64,000 nucleotides of DNA from Nocardioides renjunii (GCF_034661175.1 NZ_CP141058.1:1302001-1366000); one strand, 5' to 3'. Shown: positions 26,500-36,840, counted from the first letter of the stretch. Notes: a model not told the origin generated them from the letters alone. Made by a program: numbers and translations.

Positions 26500-26938
26500 C
26501 CCGGCGCCCGACCCCACGTCCGACCCCGCAGTGGCCATGTGGGCCGACGACGCGGCGAGCGCGATGCTGGGCATGCGCCTGGTGGAGGTCGGTCCGGGTC
26601 GGGCGCGGGTGTCGATGCCGGTGCGCAGCGACATGGTCAACGGCCACGACCTGTGCCACGGCGGCCTCATCGCCACCCTCGCGGACTCCGCGTTCGCGCT
26701 GGCCTGCAACTCGCACCGTCCGGCGACGGTCGCCGCCGGCTTCTCGATCGACCTGCTGGCCCCCGCCCGGCTAGGGCAGACGCTCCACGCCGAGGCACGG
26801 GTGGTGTCGCTGCGCGGGCGCTCCGGGATCTACGACGTCACGGTGCGCGCCGACGACGCCGACTCCGGCGAGGTCATCGCCGAGCTCCGCGGCCGGAGCC
26901 GGACGCTGCCCGACCCGGCAGGCGCGTCCCGTGGGTGA
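26492..26938 (+). CDS. paaI: PaaI, hydroxyphenylacetyl-CoA thioesterase
   Basis: A 148-residue hotdog-fold thioesterase. Conserved parts are DLCHGGLIATLADSAFALAC (the H-G-G-x-x-x-x-L-x-D active loop) and FSIDLLAPARLGQTLHAEA. PaaI hydrolyses stalled ring-hydroxylated or epoxide CoA thioesters and so frees CoA. It is the last gene of the paaABCDE-I transcript; its 3' end overlaps the convergent TetR gene by 65 bases. Confidence 0.9.
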   Translation: MPDPAPDPTSDPAVAMWADDAASAMLGMRLVEVGPGRARVSMPVRSDMVNGHDLCHGGLIATLADSAFALACNSHRPATVAAGFSIDLLAPARLGQTLHAEARVVSLRGRSGIYDVTVRADDADSGEVIAELRGRSRTLPDPAGASRG

Positions 26939-27518
26939 GCCCGTCGAAGGCCAGCGCCGCGACGGAGTCGGCCAGCGCCTCCGCGTCGACCCCGGGACGC
27001 AGCCACTCCACGAGCGAGTTCACCATGCCGAAGAGCAGCCGGCTGATCACCAGCGGCTCGACGTCCTCGCGCAGCACGCCCTCGTCGACGGCGGCCCGCA
27101 CCATGTCGGCCAGCCGCTCGTCGAGCGCGCGACGCCGCGCCAGCGCGGCCTTCTCGACCGGCGTGTTGCCGTGCACCCGCAGGAGCAGCGTCACGGCGGG
27201 GAGGTGGCCCACCAGGACGACCACGCTGCTGCGCACCGCGGCGCGCAGGCGCTGCTCGGCGTCGAGGCCGTCGTCGGCCGCCACCTCGTCGAGCGCGGCG
27301 GTCAGCGCGTCGAGCGCCTCGTCGACGGCGCTCTGGAGCAGGTGCTCCTTGCTCGGCACGTGGTGGTAGATCGCGGACTTCGTGATCCCGAGCTCTCGGG
27401 CGACGTCACCGACGCTCGTGGCGTCGTACCCCTGGCGGTTGAAGAGGTCGACCGCGACGCGCAGCACCGACTGCTGGTCGTGACCCGGCCGTCCGCGTCG
27501 CGCGGCTCCCTCCACCAT
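26874..27518 (-). CDS. TetR/AcrR family regulator, probably PaaR-like repressor of the paa genes
   Basis: A 214-residue regulator with a standard TetR HTH (residues about 15-60: VLRVAVDLFNRQGYDATSVG, ELGITKSAIYHHVPSKEHL). It sits between paaI and paaK, convergent to the former and divergent from the latter with 47 bases in between. TetR-type PaaR proteins that respond to phenylacetyl-CoA are known in other actinobacteria; this position suggests the same role and binding to the GACCGATCGGTC site. The effector cannot be seen in sequence. Confidence 0.88.
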   Translation of the reverse strand: MVEGAARRGRPGHDQQSVLRVAVDLFNRQGYDATSVGDVARELGITKSAIYHHVPSKEHLLQSAVDEALDALTAALDEVAADDGLDAEQRLRAAVRSSVVVLVGHLPAVTLLLRVHGNTPVEKAALARRRALDERLADMVRAAVDEGVLREDVEPLVISRLLFGMVNSLVEWLRPGVDAEALADSVAALAFDGLTHGTRLPGRAASGSGRGARR

Positions 27519-27565
27519 GGGTCACAGCCTCCCACGACCCCGCTCCCGACCCGGAGGACCGCACC

Positions 27566-28873
<1,308 letters not shown>

Positions 28874-29068
28874 GGCGTTGGTTACCGGCAAGGCACCCCC
28901 GGGGGCTACAGTGGTCCCAGCGTTCCAGACGCCGTACCGCTGTGATCACCCCAGATCCACCGGCCACCGCGCACCTGACGCCCGCTCCACACCTCCACGC
29001 CGCGCCGTGCAGGTCAGCGCCGACAGGCTCGCCTGCTCCACGACGCGTACCCCGTCCGGGAGGACACC

Positions 29069-31183
29069 TTGGCCCAGCGCCAGCGTTCACGCGGCAGTCG
29101 CCGCACCCCTGCGCACGCCCGCCACAAGGACAACGAGGGCATCGTCCCCGTCCTGGCCCGGGCGGTGCGCGAGCTCGAGTCCGCGGTCCAGCGCGGCCCG
29201 CTGGCGCCGGGACAACGCGTCCGGTTCCAGGTCGTGGCGCTGCTGGCGCGCGAGCACCGCACCCACGTGCGCGCCTCGACCGAGCTGAGCGACGCGCAGA
29301 AGGCCGACGAGCTCAAGCGCCTCGACGGCATCGCGACGATCCTGGCCAAGACCGCGACACGCGACCCCTCCCTGTTCGGCCTGCTGTCCGAGGACTCGGT
29401 GATCACCGACAGCGCCCGCGACCTGCGCCTGGAGATGCTGCGCAAGGCCGGCATCGAGGCCGTCGCCGAGGAGCCGAAGCCCGACGACGAGTCGGGCCCG
29501 GGCCTGTTCGAGCGCCGCGTCATCCCGCAGTCGGTCGTGCAGCACCAGCTGGCCAACCCGTTCCTCGTCCCCGACTTCGACATCGGCCGCGAGCGCCGCA
29601 GCGTCCACGGGCAGCTGGCGACGTGGGAGCTCCTCGGCCCGCTGTTCCGCTCCTTCGAGCTCGGCGGCTCGTCCTCGTGCATGGACCTTCCCGAGGCGAC
29701 CTCGCTCAACGCGCCCGGCAAGCTCGAGCTCATGCCGCACCAGGCCCGGTTGATCGCCGCTGCTGCGGAGGGCCACCGCACCTTCCTGCTGGCCGACGAG
29801 CCCGGCCTCGGCAAGACCGCGCAGGCCCTGCTGGCCGCCCAGGCCGCCGACGCGTTCCCGCTCCTGGTCGTGTGCCCCAACGTCGTCAAGACCAACTGGG
29901 CCCGCGAGACCGAGCGGTGGACCCCGCGCCGCCGCGCCACGGTGATCCACGGCGACGGCGACCAGGTCGACGCGTTCGCCGACGTCATCATCGTCAACTA
30001 CGAGATCCTCGACCGGCACGCCGGCTGGCTCGGCAGCTTCGGCTTCCGCGGGATGGTCGTCGACGAGGCGCACTTCATCAAGAACAAGACCTCGCAGCGC
30101 TCGCGCCACGTGCTCGAGCTGTCCGAGCGGCTGCGCACCCGCACCGCCCGCCCGCTGCTGATGGCGCTGACCGGCACGCCGCTGATCAACGACATCGAGG
30201 ACTTCCGCGCCATCTGGCAGTTCCTCGGCTGGATCGACGACACCAAGCCGATGGCCCGGCTGATGGAGCGGCTCGAGGAGACCGAGCTGACGCCGGCCGA
30301 CGCCCCGTTCTACCCCGCGGCCCGCAAGGCCGTCATCGACATGGGCATCGTGCGGCGCCGCAAGGTCGACGTCGCCGAGGACATCCCGGCCCGCCGCATC
30401 GCCGACATCCCCGTCGAGCTCGACGACGAGGACACCCGCTCGATCCGCGCGGCGGAGGACGACCTCGCCCGGCGGCTCGTGCAGCGCTACAGGGCGGCGC
30501 TCGAGACCCGTCGTACGGGCTCCGTCGTCGAGGGCATCGACCACGAGCTCGTCCGCCGCGTCGCGACGTGGGAGCGCGAGGAGATGGACCAGGGCACGGG
30601 TGGGGAGAACGTCTTCTCGATGTTCCGCCGCATCGGCCGCGCCAAGGCCGGGCTCGCCGCCGACTACGCCGCGCAGCTGGCGCGCAACGTCGGCAAGGTC
30701 GTCTTCTTCGCCCGCCACGTCGACGTCATGGACATCGCCGAGGAGACCTTCACCCGGCGCGGGCTCAAGCACGCCTCGATCCGCGGGGACCAGACCCCGA
30801 AGGCGCGCGAGCGGGCCATCGAGGCGTTCGTCAACGACCCCGACGTGCAGGTGATCGTCTGCTCGCTGGCCGCGGCCGGCGTCGGCGTCAACCTGCAGGT
30901 GGCGTCCAACGTGGTGCTGTCCGAGCTGTCGTGGACCGACGCCGAGCAGACGCAGGCGATCGACCGCGTGCACCGGATCGGGCAGAGCGACCCCGTCACC
31001 GCGTGGCGGATCATCGCCGCGCAGACCATCGACACGCGGATCGCCGAGCTGATCGACTCCAAGGCCGGCCTCGCCGCCCGGGCGCTCGACGGCTCTGACG
31101 AGGAGGTCACGTCCTCGGCCAACATCCAGACCGAGGCCCTGGTGACGCTGCTGACCGAGGCGCTGGAGCGCGAGCTCGGCTGA
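29069..31183 (+). CDS. SNF2-family DEAD/DEAH helicase (SWI2/SNF2-like)
   Basis: A 704-residue protein starting at TTG, with GGAGG 6 bases upstream. The first 220 residues are a charged, helical region without a clear domain. The helicase core begins at ADEPGLGKTAQALL (motif I), then VCPNVVKTNW (Ia), VVDEAHFIKNK (DEAH box II), LTGTPLIND (III), and the C-terminal half has YAAQLARNVGKVVFFARHVD, VIVCSLAAAGVGVNLQ and DRVHRIGQSDPV (VI). The Q-A-I-D-R-x-H-R-I-G-Q motif shows the SNF2 subfamily. Its job, such as DNA translocation, repair or chromatin-like remodelling, is unknown. No methylase or nuclease partner is adjacent. Confidence 0.88.
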   Translation: MAQRQRSRGSRRTPAHARHKDNEGIVPVLARAVRELESAVQRGPLAPGQRVRFQVVALLAREHRTHVRASTELSDAQKADELKRLDGIATILAKTATRDPSLFGLLSEDSVITDSARDLRLEMLRKAGIEAVAEEPKPDDESGPGLFERRVIPQSVVQHQLANPFLVPDFDIGRERRSVHGQLATWELLGPLFRSFELGGSSSCMDLPEATSLNAPGKLELMPHQARLIAAAAEGHRTFLLADEPGLGKTAQALLAAQAADAFPLLVVCPNVVKTNWARETERWTPRRRATVIHGDGDQVDAFADVIIVNYEILDRHAGWLGSFGFRGMVVDEAHFIKNKTSQRSRHVLELSERLRTRTARPLLMALTGTPLINDIEDFRAIWQFLGWIDDTKPMARLMERLEETELTPADAPFYPAARKAVIDMGIVRRRKVDVAEDIPARRIADIPVELDDEDTRSIRAAEDDLARRLVQRYRAALETRRTGSVVEGIDHELVRRVATWEREEMDQGTGGENVFSMFRRIGRAKAGLAADYAAQLARNVGKVVFFARHVDVMDIAEETFTRRGLKHASIRGDQTPKARERAIEAFVNDPDVQVIVCSLAAAGVGVNLQVASNVVLSELSWTDAEQTQAIDRVHRIGQSDPVTAWRIIAAQTIDTRIAELIDSKAGLAARALDGSDEEVTSSANIQTEALVTLLTEALERELG

Positions 31184-31196
31184 CGGGGGCACGCGG

Positions 31197-31220
31197 CTTG
31201 TCCCGCGCCTTGTCCCGCGC
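31197..31220. repeat. Perfect tandem duplication of a 12-mer
   Basis: CTTGTCCCGCGC is present twice in direct succession between the helicase stop and the DUF5709 start. It is a short slippage-type duplication with no clear role, placed about 25-48 bases before the next start codon. Confidence 0.7.
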
Positions 31221-31244
31221 TGGTCGGTCGGACAGGGTGGGGGC

Positions 31245-31715
31245 ATGACTGAGGACCGCGAGACCTACGGCGACCTGTCGATCGACGACGAGGACCAGCT
31301 CCAGTCCGGGGACACCCTGGACGACACGGACGTCGACGACGTGCTCGACCGGGGCTACTCGCCCCCCGACCGCGCGCCGAAGGGCTACGACGACTACCCC
31401 ACCGAGGCCGAGCGCCTCCGGGGCGAGTCGCTCGACGAGAAGCTCGCCGAGGAGGAGCCCGACATCGACCCCTACGCCGAGGACGACGCGGACGACGACC
31501 ACGAGGACGAGAACGCCCTCGACGAGCAGCTCGGCCTCGACGAGGCCGACGAGCGCACGGGGCGGCTCGTCCAGCCCGACGAGGGCCTCGGCCTGGACGT
31601 CGACAACCAGGAGCGCGCCCGCGACGTCGGCATCGACGGCGCCGGTGCGTCCGCCGAGGAGGCCGCGATGCACATCACCCGCGAGCCCGAGCCGCCGGAG
31701 GGCGACGAGTACTGA
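31245..31715 (+). CDS. DUF5709 domain-containing protein
   Basis: A 156-residue, very acidic protein of the DUF5709 family: the pattern RGYSPPDRAPKG, then SLDEKLAEEEPD, GRLVQPDEG and the near-C-terminal DVGIDGAGASAEEAAMH is typical. It is soluble and largely disordered in look (poly-Asp/Glu stretches such as YAEDDADDDHEDE). Function is unknown. It is common in actinobacteria, often close to stress genes. Confidence 0.9.
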   Translation: MTEDRETYGDLSIDDEDQLQSGDTLDDTDVDDVLDRGYSPPDRAPKGYDDYPTEAERLRGESLDEKLAEEEPDIDPYAEDDADDDHEDENALDEQLGLDEADERTGRLVQPDEGLGLDVDNQERARDVGIDGAGASAEEAAMHITREPEPPEGDEY

Positions 31716-32056
31716 TCGGCGTCAGCTCGCGCGGCCGCCATCAGCCCGCCCAGTGCCGTGAGGGCCACGAACCGGGGGGCGTCGCGATGCCGGGCGGCTG
31801 GGCGACGAGCGAGACGCTCAGCACCCTCGGGCTCGGCGGCGCCGACCAGGTGCTCGACCAGCGAGCCCATGGCCCACGTGGCCGGCTCTTCGCCGGGCCC
31901 TCGCACCACCACGCCGTGGCCCTTGCGCGGGCTGGACGCCGGCGACGTACGCCGATCGGCTCGCGGACCTGTGGACCCGGCTGCTGCTGGCGGACCCGCT
32001 CGGCCGGGGCTGACCACTCCTAGGGTGGGAGGCACCCGACGAGAGGACACACCACC
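31716..32056. other. 341-bp gap, possible remnant of a gene
   Basis: No intact gene is supported. The plus-strand frame ending in TGA at 32013 carries a plausible protein tail (PCAGWTPATYADRLADLW, then TRLLLADPLGRG) without a start or conserved upstream part in that frame, and the complement of 31800-31900 reads WAMGSLVEHLVGA, which recalls the N-terminal helix of maleylpyruvate-isomerase/TIGR03086-type proteins. Both may be decayed traces or chance. A TAGGGT box lies 30 bases before the next gene. Confidence 0.3.
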
Positions 32057-32860
32057 ATGGCGCACGTGACGTCAGCGGACGGCACACCCATCGGCTACGA
32101 CCTGCTCGGCGACGAGGAACCCGTGGTGGTCCTGGTCAGCGGCGGGCTGGACGACGGATCCGAGAGCCGTCCCCTCGGCGAGCACCTGGCGGACGCGTTC
32201 ACCGTGGTCGCCTACCGGCGGCGCGGGCGGGGCGACAGCGGGGACACCCAGCCCTACGCGGTGGAGCGTGAGGTCGAGGACCTCGCGGCTGTCATCGACG
32301 CCACCGGCGGGCGGGCGCACCTCTTCGGTGCGTCGTCGGGTGGCGCCCTCGCGCTGTCGGCTGCCGCGGCCGGGCTGCCGGTCGACCGGATCGCCGTCCA
32401 CGAGGTCCCCTACCAGCTCGACGAGGAGATGCTCGGCGCCTGGCGCGCCTACCGGGCGGACCTGGCCGCTGCGCTCGGTGCCGACGACCCCGACCAGGCG
32501 CTGCGTCTGTTTATGCACCTGGCCGGCTCCGCCGACGCGGACATCGCCGCTGCCGAGGCCGCGCCGGTGTGGCCAGCGCTGCGCGCGCTTGCGCCGACGC
32601 TCGCCTACGACGCCGCCTGCCTCGGTGACGGAGCGCCGCCCGCCGACCTGCTCGCGGCCGTGGCACAACCCGTCCTGCTGACCACTGGCGCCACGACCGA
32701 CCCCCACTCCGCCGGCCTGCCCGTCGACTACTTCGGCGCCGCCGCCGACGCCGCGGCGGCCCACCTCCGCGATGCGCGACGGACCACGCTCGAGGTGGCC
32801 GGACACGTCGCCGACCCCGCCCTGCTGGCGCCGGTCCTGGCGGAGTTCTTCCACGGCTGA
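32057..32860 (+). CDS. Alpha/beta hydrolase
   Basis: A 267-residue hydrolase. The nucleophile elbow is GASSGGALAL (G-x-S-x-G, residue about 94), preceded by VVAYRRRGRGDSGDTQPY, as in many alpha/beta hydrolases of the proline-iminopeptidase or haloperoxidase type. The late acid and His are LLTTGATTDPH and VAGHVADPALL. Intracellular, no signal peptide. The ATG has GAGAGGAC about 10 bases upstream. The substrate is unknown. Confidence 0.82.
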   Translation: MAHVTSADGTPIGYDLLGDEEPVVVLVSGGLDDGSESRPLGEHLADAFTVVAYRRRGRGDSGDTQPYAVEREVEDLAAVIDATGGRAHLFGASSGGALALSAAAAGLPVDRIAVHEVPYQLDEEMLGAWRAYRADLAAALGADDPDQALRLFMHLAGSADADIAAAEAAPVWPALRALAPTLAYDAACLGDGAPPADLLAAVAQPVLLTTGATTDPHSAGLPVDYFGAAADAAAAHLRDARRTTLEVAGHVADPALLAPVLAEFFHG

Positions 32861-32875
32861 GGCGCAGCGACCTTG

Positions 32876-32895
32876 CACCTGTTTTCGAACAGGTG
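32876..32895. promoter_or_regulatory. Inverted repeat CACCTGTT-TTCG-AACAGGTG overlapping the LexA box
   Basis: Two perfect 8-bp arms around a four-base loop, ending 214 bases before the GTG of the DUF222 gene. It shares AACAGGTG with the LexA-type site just to its right, so it could be a second operator or simply a hairpin. Its presence in a short gap between the hydrolase stop and the DUF222 promoter makes regulation more likely than termination. Confidence 0.5.
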
Positions 32896-32900
32896 TACGA
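32885..32900. promoter_or_regulatory. LexA/SOS box TCGAACAGGTGTACGA
   Basis: This 16-mer matches the actinobacterial SOS box TCGAAC-N4-GTTCGA at all but one of the twelve fixed positions (GTACGA for GTTCGA). It is placed upstream of a DUF222/13E12-type gene; members of that family are known LexA targets in mycobacteria. DNA-damage induction of the downstream gene is inferred. Confidence 0.65.
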
Positions 32901-33109
32901 TAGTGCGTAGCACGCCGGTCCACCACGAATCCATCGTCTGAGGTGACGAGGATCCCGGGATCGGGACAGTCACCCATAGAACCCGTCGTGGTGCTGACGG
33001 GACGCCTCTGGCTCACCCGGTGACGACCTGGCAACGGCGCCGCCAGTCATGCCTCACCGCTCCGCCCCGGACCAGGGCGGTGTCCCGTGAGCGTGCCAGG
33101 AGGTGGCCA

Positions 33110-34312
33110 GTGCATCCGATCATCGCGTGTGCCGCCGACCTCGGGGCCGCTCTGAAGGCGGTGGCGTCGGTCGAGCCGGCGTTCATGGTGACGGCGGACA
33201 AGCAGTCCGCGCTCCTCGCGCTGACGGAGGTGCGGTCACAGCTCGACGCGGTGACGGCTCGGGCCCTCGCGGCCTCCGACGACGTGGGCGAGACCCACGG
33301 GCTGCGCGACGCCGCCGCCTGGTTGGCGGTGCAGACCCGCACGACCCGGCGAGACGCCCAGCGTGACCTGTCCCTGGGCCGGGCCCTCGAGCAGCACCCG
33401 TGCGTCTCGGACGGGCTGACCTCCGGCGGGCTGCGCTCGGAGCAGGCGCGCGTGATCGCTGAGGCGGTCGACGCCCTCCCGCCTCGGGTCGACGCCGACG
33501 TGCGCGGCCTCGCCGAGGAGACGCTCCTGCGGCTCGCCGCCCGACACGACGCCCGTGAGCTGCGGCAGATCGGCAAGCGGATCCTGGACGTCGTCGCGCC
33601 CGAGGTGGGGGAGTCCCACGAGGAGGCCGTGCTGGCGGCGGAGGAGTCCCGAGCCGCTGCGGGGGTCGAGCTCACGCTGCGCGACGACGGAGAGGGCCGC
33701 TGCCACGGCCGGTTCACCGTGCCGTCCCACGTGGGAGCCGTCCTCGAGCGCCACCTCCTGGCGCTCGCGAACCCGGCCCGGCACCTCGAGTCCGAGCTGC
33801 GCGACGAGTCCGGAGGCTTCACGCCGCTCCGTCGACGCCTGGGCGAGGCGTTCGTCGAGTACGTCGAGCGCTTCCCCGTCGAGGCCACGCCACAGACGGC
33901 GGGAGTCAACGCCACCGTCGTGGTGACCATGACCCTGGAGCAGCTGATGGCGGAGCAGGCCACGGCACTGCTCGACGACGGCTCGCGGATGTCGGCCGGG
34001 CAGGCACGCCGGCTGGCGTGCGAGGCCGGGATCATCCCGGTGGTGCTCGGCACGGCGTCCCGACCGCTCGACCTCGGGCGCACGGCACGGTTGTTCACCA
34101 GGGCCCAGCGCATCGCCCTCGGCCTGCGCGATGGCGGCTGCACCGCGAGGGGCTGCGCGACTCCGGTTGAGTCCTCCCCCTGTTTCTCGCGCCGCGCTGG
34201 CAGTGGTCGACGGGGTGATCAGCCGCCCGTGACGGGCTCTCCCGAGTCCCACACGTTGCCACGCCACTCGTTCCCGGCGGCCGACGTCTGGAAGGCCGTC
34301 GCCGGTCCGTAG
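33110..34312 (+). CDS. DUF222 (13E12-type) protein with the HNH endonuclease end lost
   Basis: The GTG start has AGGAGG 6 bases before it. DUF222 covers residues about 10-330: [42 protein letters not shown], and [21 protein letters not shown] complete member would go on after GGCTARGC with a D-x-P-x-x-W-C-x-x-H-H HNH motif. Here that position reads [10 protein letters not shown] and no H-H-x-N pattern follows; the frame then runs 94 bases antisense into the beta-helix gene. This points to truncation by rearrangement. Without HNH the nuclease should be inactive. The family is often SOS-controlled, and a LexA box lies upstream. Confidence 0.8.
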   Translation: MHPIIACAADLGAALKAVASVEPAFMVTADKQSALLALTEVRSQLDAVTARALAASDDVGETHGLRDAAAWLAVQTRTTRRDAQRDLSLGRALEQHPCVSDGLTSGGLRSEQARVIAEAVDALPPRVDADVRGLAEETLLRLAARHDARELRQIGKRILDVVAPEVGESHEEAVLAAEESRAAAGVELTLRDDGEGRCHGRFTVPSHVGAVLERHLLALANPARHLESELRDESGGFTPLRRRLGEAFVEYVERFPVEATPQTAGVNATVVVTMTLEQLMAEQATALLDDGSRMSAGQARRLACEAGIIPVVLGTASRPLDLGRTARLFTRAQRIALGLRDGGCTARGCATPVESSPCFSRRAGSGRRGDQPPVTGSPESHTLPRHSFPAADVWKAVAGP

Positions 34313-35445
34313 ACGCCGCACCGGCGGTTGGGACCGCGCTCGAAGACGTTGCCGATGAAGCGGATCTGCGTTGCGACCGGGTAGGGCTTGCTCGGGGAGT
34401 AGCCGCCGTACGCGCAGTAGGAGATCGACGAGTTGTTGGCCTTCAGCAGGTTGTTCTCGACGAGCACGTCCCGCACAGGCCCGAAGTCGCCGAAGAGGGA
34501 GACGTTCGCCGTGCACCCACCGTCGGTCGAGTTGAGGATCGAGTCGCAGTGCAAGGTGTTGTGCCGCAGCACCATTCCGTCACCGCCATTGGTGAGGAAG
34601 GCGTTCGAGTGGACGCTGCCGCCGGCAGGGTTGTACTGGGCGTGGAGCCACGAATCGACGATGGTGCAGTTGTCCATGCAGTGCACGGAGTGCTGACCGC
34701 CCGTCACCTCGACCCGGGTGGCGGTGATGTTGGAGCCCCACAGTGCACCGTCCGACCAGCCTCCGGCGACGACGTCGCTGTCGCGGATGTCGAGGCGCTG
34801 GTCACGCGCGGTCACCTCGACACGAGGCACGCGGCTGTTGCGGATGGTGAGCGAGAACGGGTGGTAGGCGACCAGCTCGTTGCACGTCGCGCGGACGTCC
34901 TTGCCGTCGATGACAGCGGACGAGCCGTGGGACTCACGGAAGATGCACGGCCCGGTGTACCGCTCGAGGGCGACCCCAGCGGGGACTCCCGTGCTTGCGG
35001 CGTCCGGGAAGCCCGTGGGCGTGGGCGTCGGCGTCGGCGTGGGCGTCGGGGTCGGTTCCGGGGTGGGTGTCGGTTCCGGGGTGGGTGTCGGGGTCGGGGT
35101 GGGTTCCGGTGTCGGAGTCGGGGTCGCAGTGGGTTCCGGTGTCGGGGTCGGGGTCGGGGTCGGGGTCGGCGTTGGGGTGGGGGTGGGTTCCGGAGTCGGG
35201 GTGGGGGTCGGCGTGGGCGCAGGAGTGCCCTCGGACGCGTCATGGTTCGCCAGGAGTGCCTCGATCCGGTCGAAGCGACAGCTGTCGTAGGCGTACAGGG
35301 CTTCCACGGTGATCGGGGGCGTTGGTTCTGCGCACGTGGGGACGGGCGCCGCATCGGGCGCTGCGGCGTACCCGACCGCGGCGAAGAGGGTGGCGATGGT
35401 GCCCAGCGCGAGGCCGGCAGGGCCGAAGCGCCTGAGTGGGGACAT
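34219..35445 (-). CDS. Secreted right-handed parallel beta-helix protein with Pro/Thr linker
   Basis: A 408-residue extracellular protein. The start has AAGGAGC upstream and is followed by a signal peptide ([19 protein letters not shown] then AVGYAAAP). After a short region a long Pro-Thr-Glu linker of (PT)n(EPT) repeats covers residues about 75-140. The C-terminal 260 residues show repeated short beta coils with N/D turns ([60 protein letters not shown]), typical of the parallel beta-helix/pectate-lyase-like fold. It may bind or cleave polysaccharide. No catalytic residues can be named with confidence. Confidence 0.8.
   Translation of the reverse strand: MSPLRRFGPAGLALGTIATLFAAVGYAAAPDAAPVPTCAEPTPPITVEALYAYDSCRFDRIEALLANHDASEGTPAPTPTPTPTPEPTPTPTPTPTPTPTPTPEPTATPTPTPEPTPTPTPTPEPTPTPEPTPTPTPTPTPTPTGFPDAASTGVPAGVALERYTGPCIFRESHGSSAVIDGKDVRATCNELVAYHPFSLTIRNSRVPRVEVTARDQRLDIRDSDVVAGGWSDGALWGSNITATRVEVTGGQHSVHCMDNCTIVDSWLHAQYNPAGGSVHSNAFLTNGGDGMVLRHNTLHCDSILNSTDGGCTANVSLFGDFGPVRDVLVENNLLKANNSSISYCAYGGYSPSKPYPVATQIRFIGNVFERGPNRRCGVYGPATAFQTSAAGNEWRGNVWDSGEPVTGG
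35014..35220. repeat. 6-bp repeat coding for the Pro-Thr linker
   Basis: Runs of GGGGTC/GGCGTC-type hexamers with scattered GGTTCC, coding on the minus strand for (Pro-Thr)n and Glu-Pro-Thr in the beta-helix protein. It is low-complexity coding DNA, prone to length change by slippage; it is not a CRISPR array. Confidence 0.85.
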
Positions 35446-35794
35446 GGGAAGCTCCTTGCGGGGGTGGGGTCGCGCACGTCTCGACGAGTGCCGCACGGCA
35501 CTCATCGAGGCAGGGGTCGTCGCCGTCGTCGCGGCGGTGCCGCGGATGGCGGTGTGTGGTCCACGTCGGTGCTCAGCCGGCTCCGACCCACCTCACGGCG
35601 GAGGGATCACGTGACGGTACCCCGCAGCCGGGCCGCTCTTGCACCCCTCAGCCGTAGCGAGCATCGATCTACCCACAATGTGCTCTCGAGCGGTGTCCCC
35701 GTGGACACCGCACCGTGCGCATCCGCCGATGAGCAGGCGAGGGGCTCCGCGAAACTCGCTGGTGGCCCGCCGCGGATCGTGTGAACGTGCCGTC
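35446..35794. other. 349-bp non-coding gap with a hairpin, between divergent genes
   Basis: It separates the beta-helix gene (minus) from the phosphotransferase gene (plus). No convincing frame is present on either strand. The hairpin CGGTGTCC-CCGT-GGACACCG lies at 35691-35710 and the gap should hold both promoters. The stretch around 35665-35690 is more AT-rich (TCGATCTACCCACAATG) and is the best place for them. Confidence 0.5.
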
Positions 35795-36577
35795 ATGGCC
35801 GACGACGACGTACGGAGCAGAGCGGCGGAGGTGAACGAGCAGCTCCGCGCCGTCGAGGTGACGGCTGAGACGGTCACTCGACCTGCCGGTCCGCACACGC
35901 GGACCGTGCACTCGTTCCTGCGGCACCTTCGGGAGAACGGTCTGGACTGCGTTCCCGAGCCCGTGTCGCTCGACGACGAGACCGAGACGCTTCGACTCAT
36001 CGAGGGCGACAGCGGTGGTGACGGATGGAGGAACCAGCACGACGAGGATGGGCTGCGCTCGGCAGCGCGCTTGCTGCGGCGCATCCACGACGCCTCTGCT
36101 GACTGGGCTCCACCCCCTGACGCCGTCTTCGCTGCTCCGATGGCCGATGGCGGCGACGTCTTCGTCCATGGCGATCCCGGACCCTGGAACTTCGTCTGGC
36201 GCGACCGGGAGGCTGTCGCGCTGATCGACTGGGACTTCCTCCATCGAGCGCCCAGGCTCGACGACGTGGCGTACGCCCTCCGGTGGTTCGCACCGGCACG
36301 AGACGACGAGTCGACGCTCGAGTGGCACCACTTCCCACATGTCCCCGACCGGCGCGCGCGCATCGAGGCCTTCCTGGACGCGTACGGCATCCCGGCCGAC
36401 TTCGACGTCGCCGACGCCGTTGTCCGACGCATCCACGCCACCCTCAACCACCTCCGTTTCCTCGCCGGACAAGGGCAGGAACCGCAGAGGACGTGGGTCG
36501 CTGAGGGCAGCGTCGAGAGGCAGGAGTTGGCAGAGATCGCCTGGATCGAGGAGAACAGGGCGTTGCTGTCCCGTTGA
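35795..36577 (+). CDS. Aminoglycoside phosphotransferase (APH) family kinase
   Basis: A 260-residue APH/choline-kinase-fold protein. The catalytic loop is FVHGDPGPWNFVW (H-G-D-x-x-x-x-N, residue about 125) and the Mg-binding motif LIDWDFLHRAPRLDDVAY (I-D-W-D). The N-terminal nucleotide loop is weakly kept. A role as small-molecule kinase, including antibiotic modification, is possible, but many family members phosphorylate metabolites, and nothing here proves resistance. Codon and base choice look slightly less G/C-biased than neighbours, in line with an acquired segment. Confidence 0.82.
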   Translation: MADDDVRSRAAEVNEQLRAVEVTAETVTRPAGPHTRTVHSFLRHLRENGLDCVPEPVSLDDETETLRLIEGDSGGDGWRNQHDEDGLRSAARLLRRIHDASADWAPPPDAVFAAPMADGGDVFVHGDPGPWNFVWRDREAVALIDWDFLHRAPRLDDVAYALRWFAPARDDESTLEWHHFPHVPDRRARIEAFLDAYGIPADFDVADAVVRRIHATLNHLRFLAGQGQEPQRTWVAEGSVERQELAEIAWIEENRALLSR

Positions 36578-36591
36578 CCGCCGCGGTGCGC

Positions 36592-36840
36592 TCAGCGACC
36601 AGCTCGCGACCCATCAGCCGAGGACCGCGCGGTCATGGCACACGTCTGGGCCAGGCCCAGCGCCCAGCACGTCGGACACCCGCGCAGCAGCACCGCGGCC
36701 GGCACGATGAGCAGCAGCGCGAGCGGTCCGAGCCACGGGATCAGCACGAAGGCCGCCACCATCATGGGGAGCCCCAACGCGCCCCGGACGAGATGCCGAG
36801 GAACGCTCCGGCTGGCGAACATCGTGTCGGGCTGGCTCAT
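36592..36840 (-). CDS. Small hypothetical membrane protein with CPTCW motif
   Basis: An 82-residue protein with a long hydrophobic section (LPMMVAAFVLIPWLGPLALLL then IVPAAVLL) forming two close helices, followed by RGCPTCWALGLAQTC. The C-P-x-C-W motif near the membrane edge might bind metal or a thiol partner. I recall similar short actinobacterial proteins, but no function. The ATG is at the 5' border of a gap of about 200 bases with nothing else sure in it. Confidence 0.6.
   Translation of the reverse strand: MSQPDTMFASRSVPRHLVRGALGLPMMVAAFVLIPWLGPLALLLIVPAAVLLRGCPTCWALGLAQTCAMTARSSADGSRAGR

Noticed and set aside
28878..28912. TTGGTT and TACAGT boxes ahead of the SNF2 helicase gene
   Set aside because: The spacing of 23 bases is too long for a normal sigma-70 promoter; a site in this 195-bp gap is likely but cannot be placed.
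35795..36577. Aminoglycoside resistance gene
   Set aside because: The APH fold is clear, but it is shared by many metabolite kinases; no close resistance subgroup motif could be recognised.
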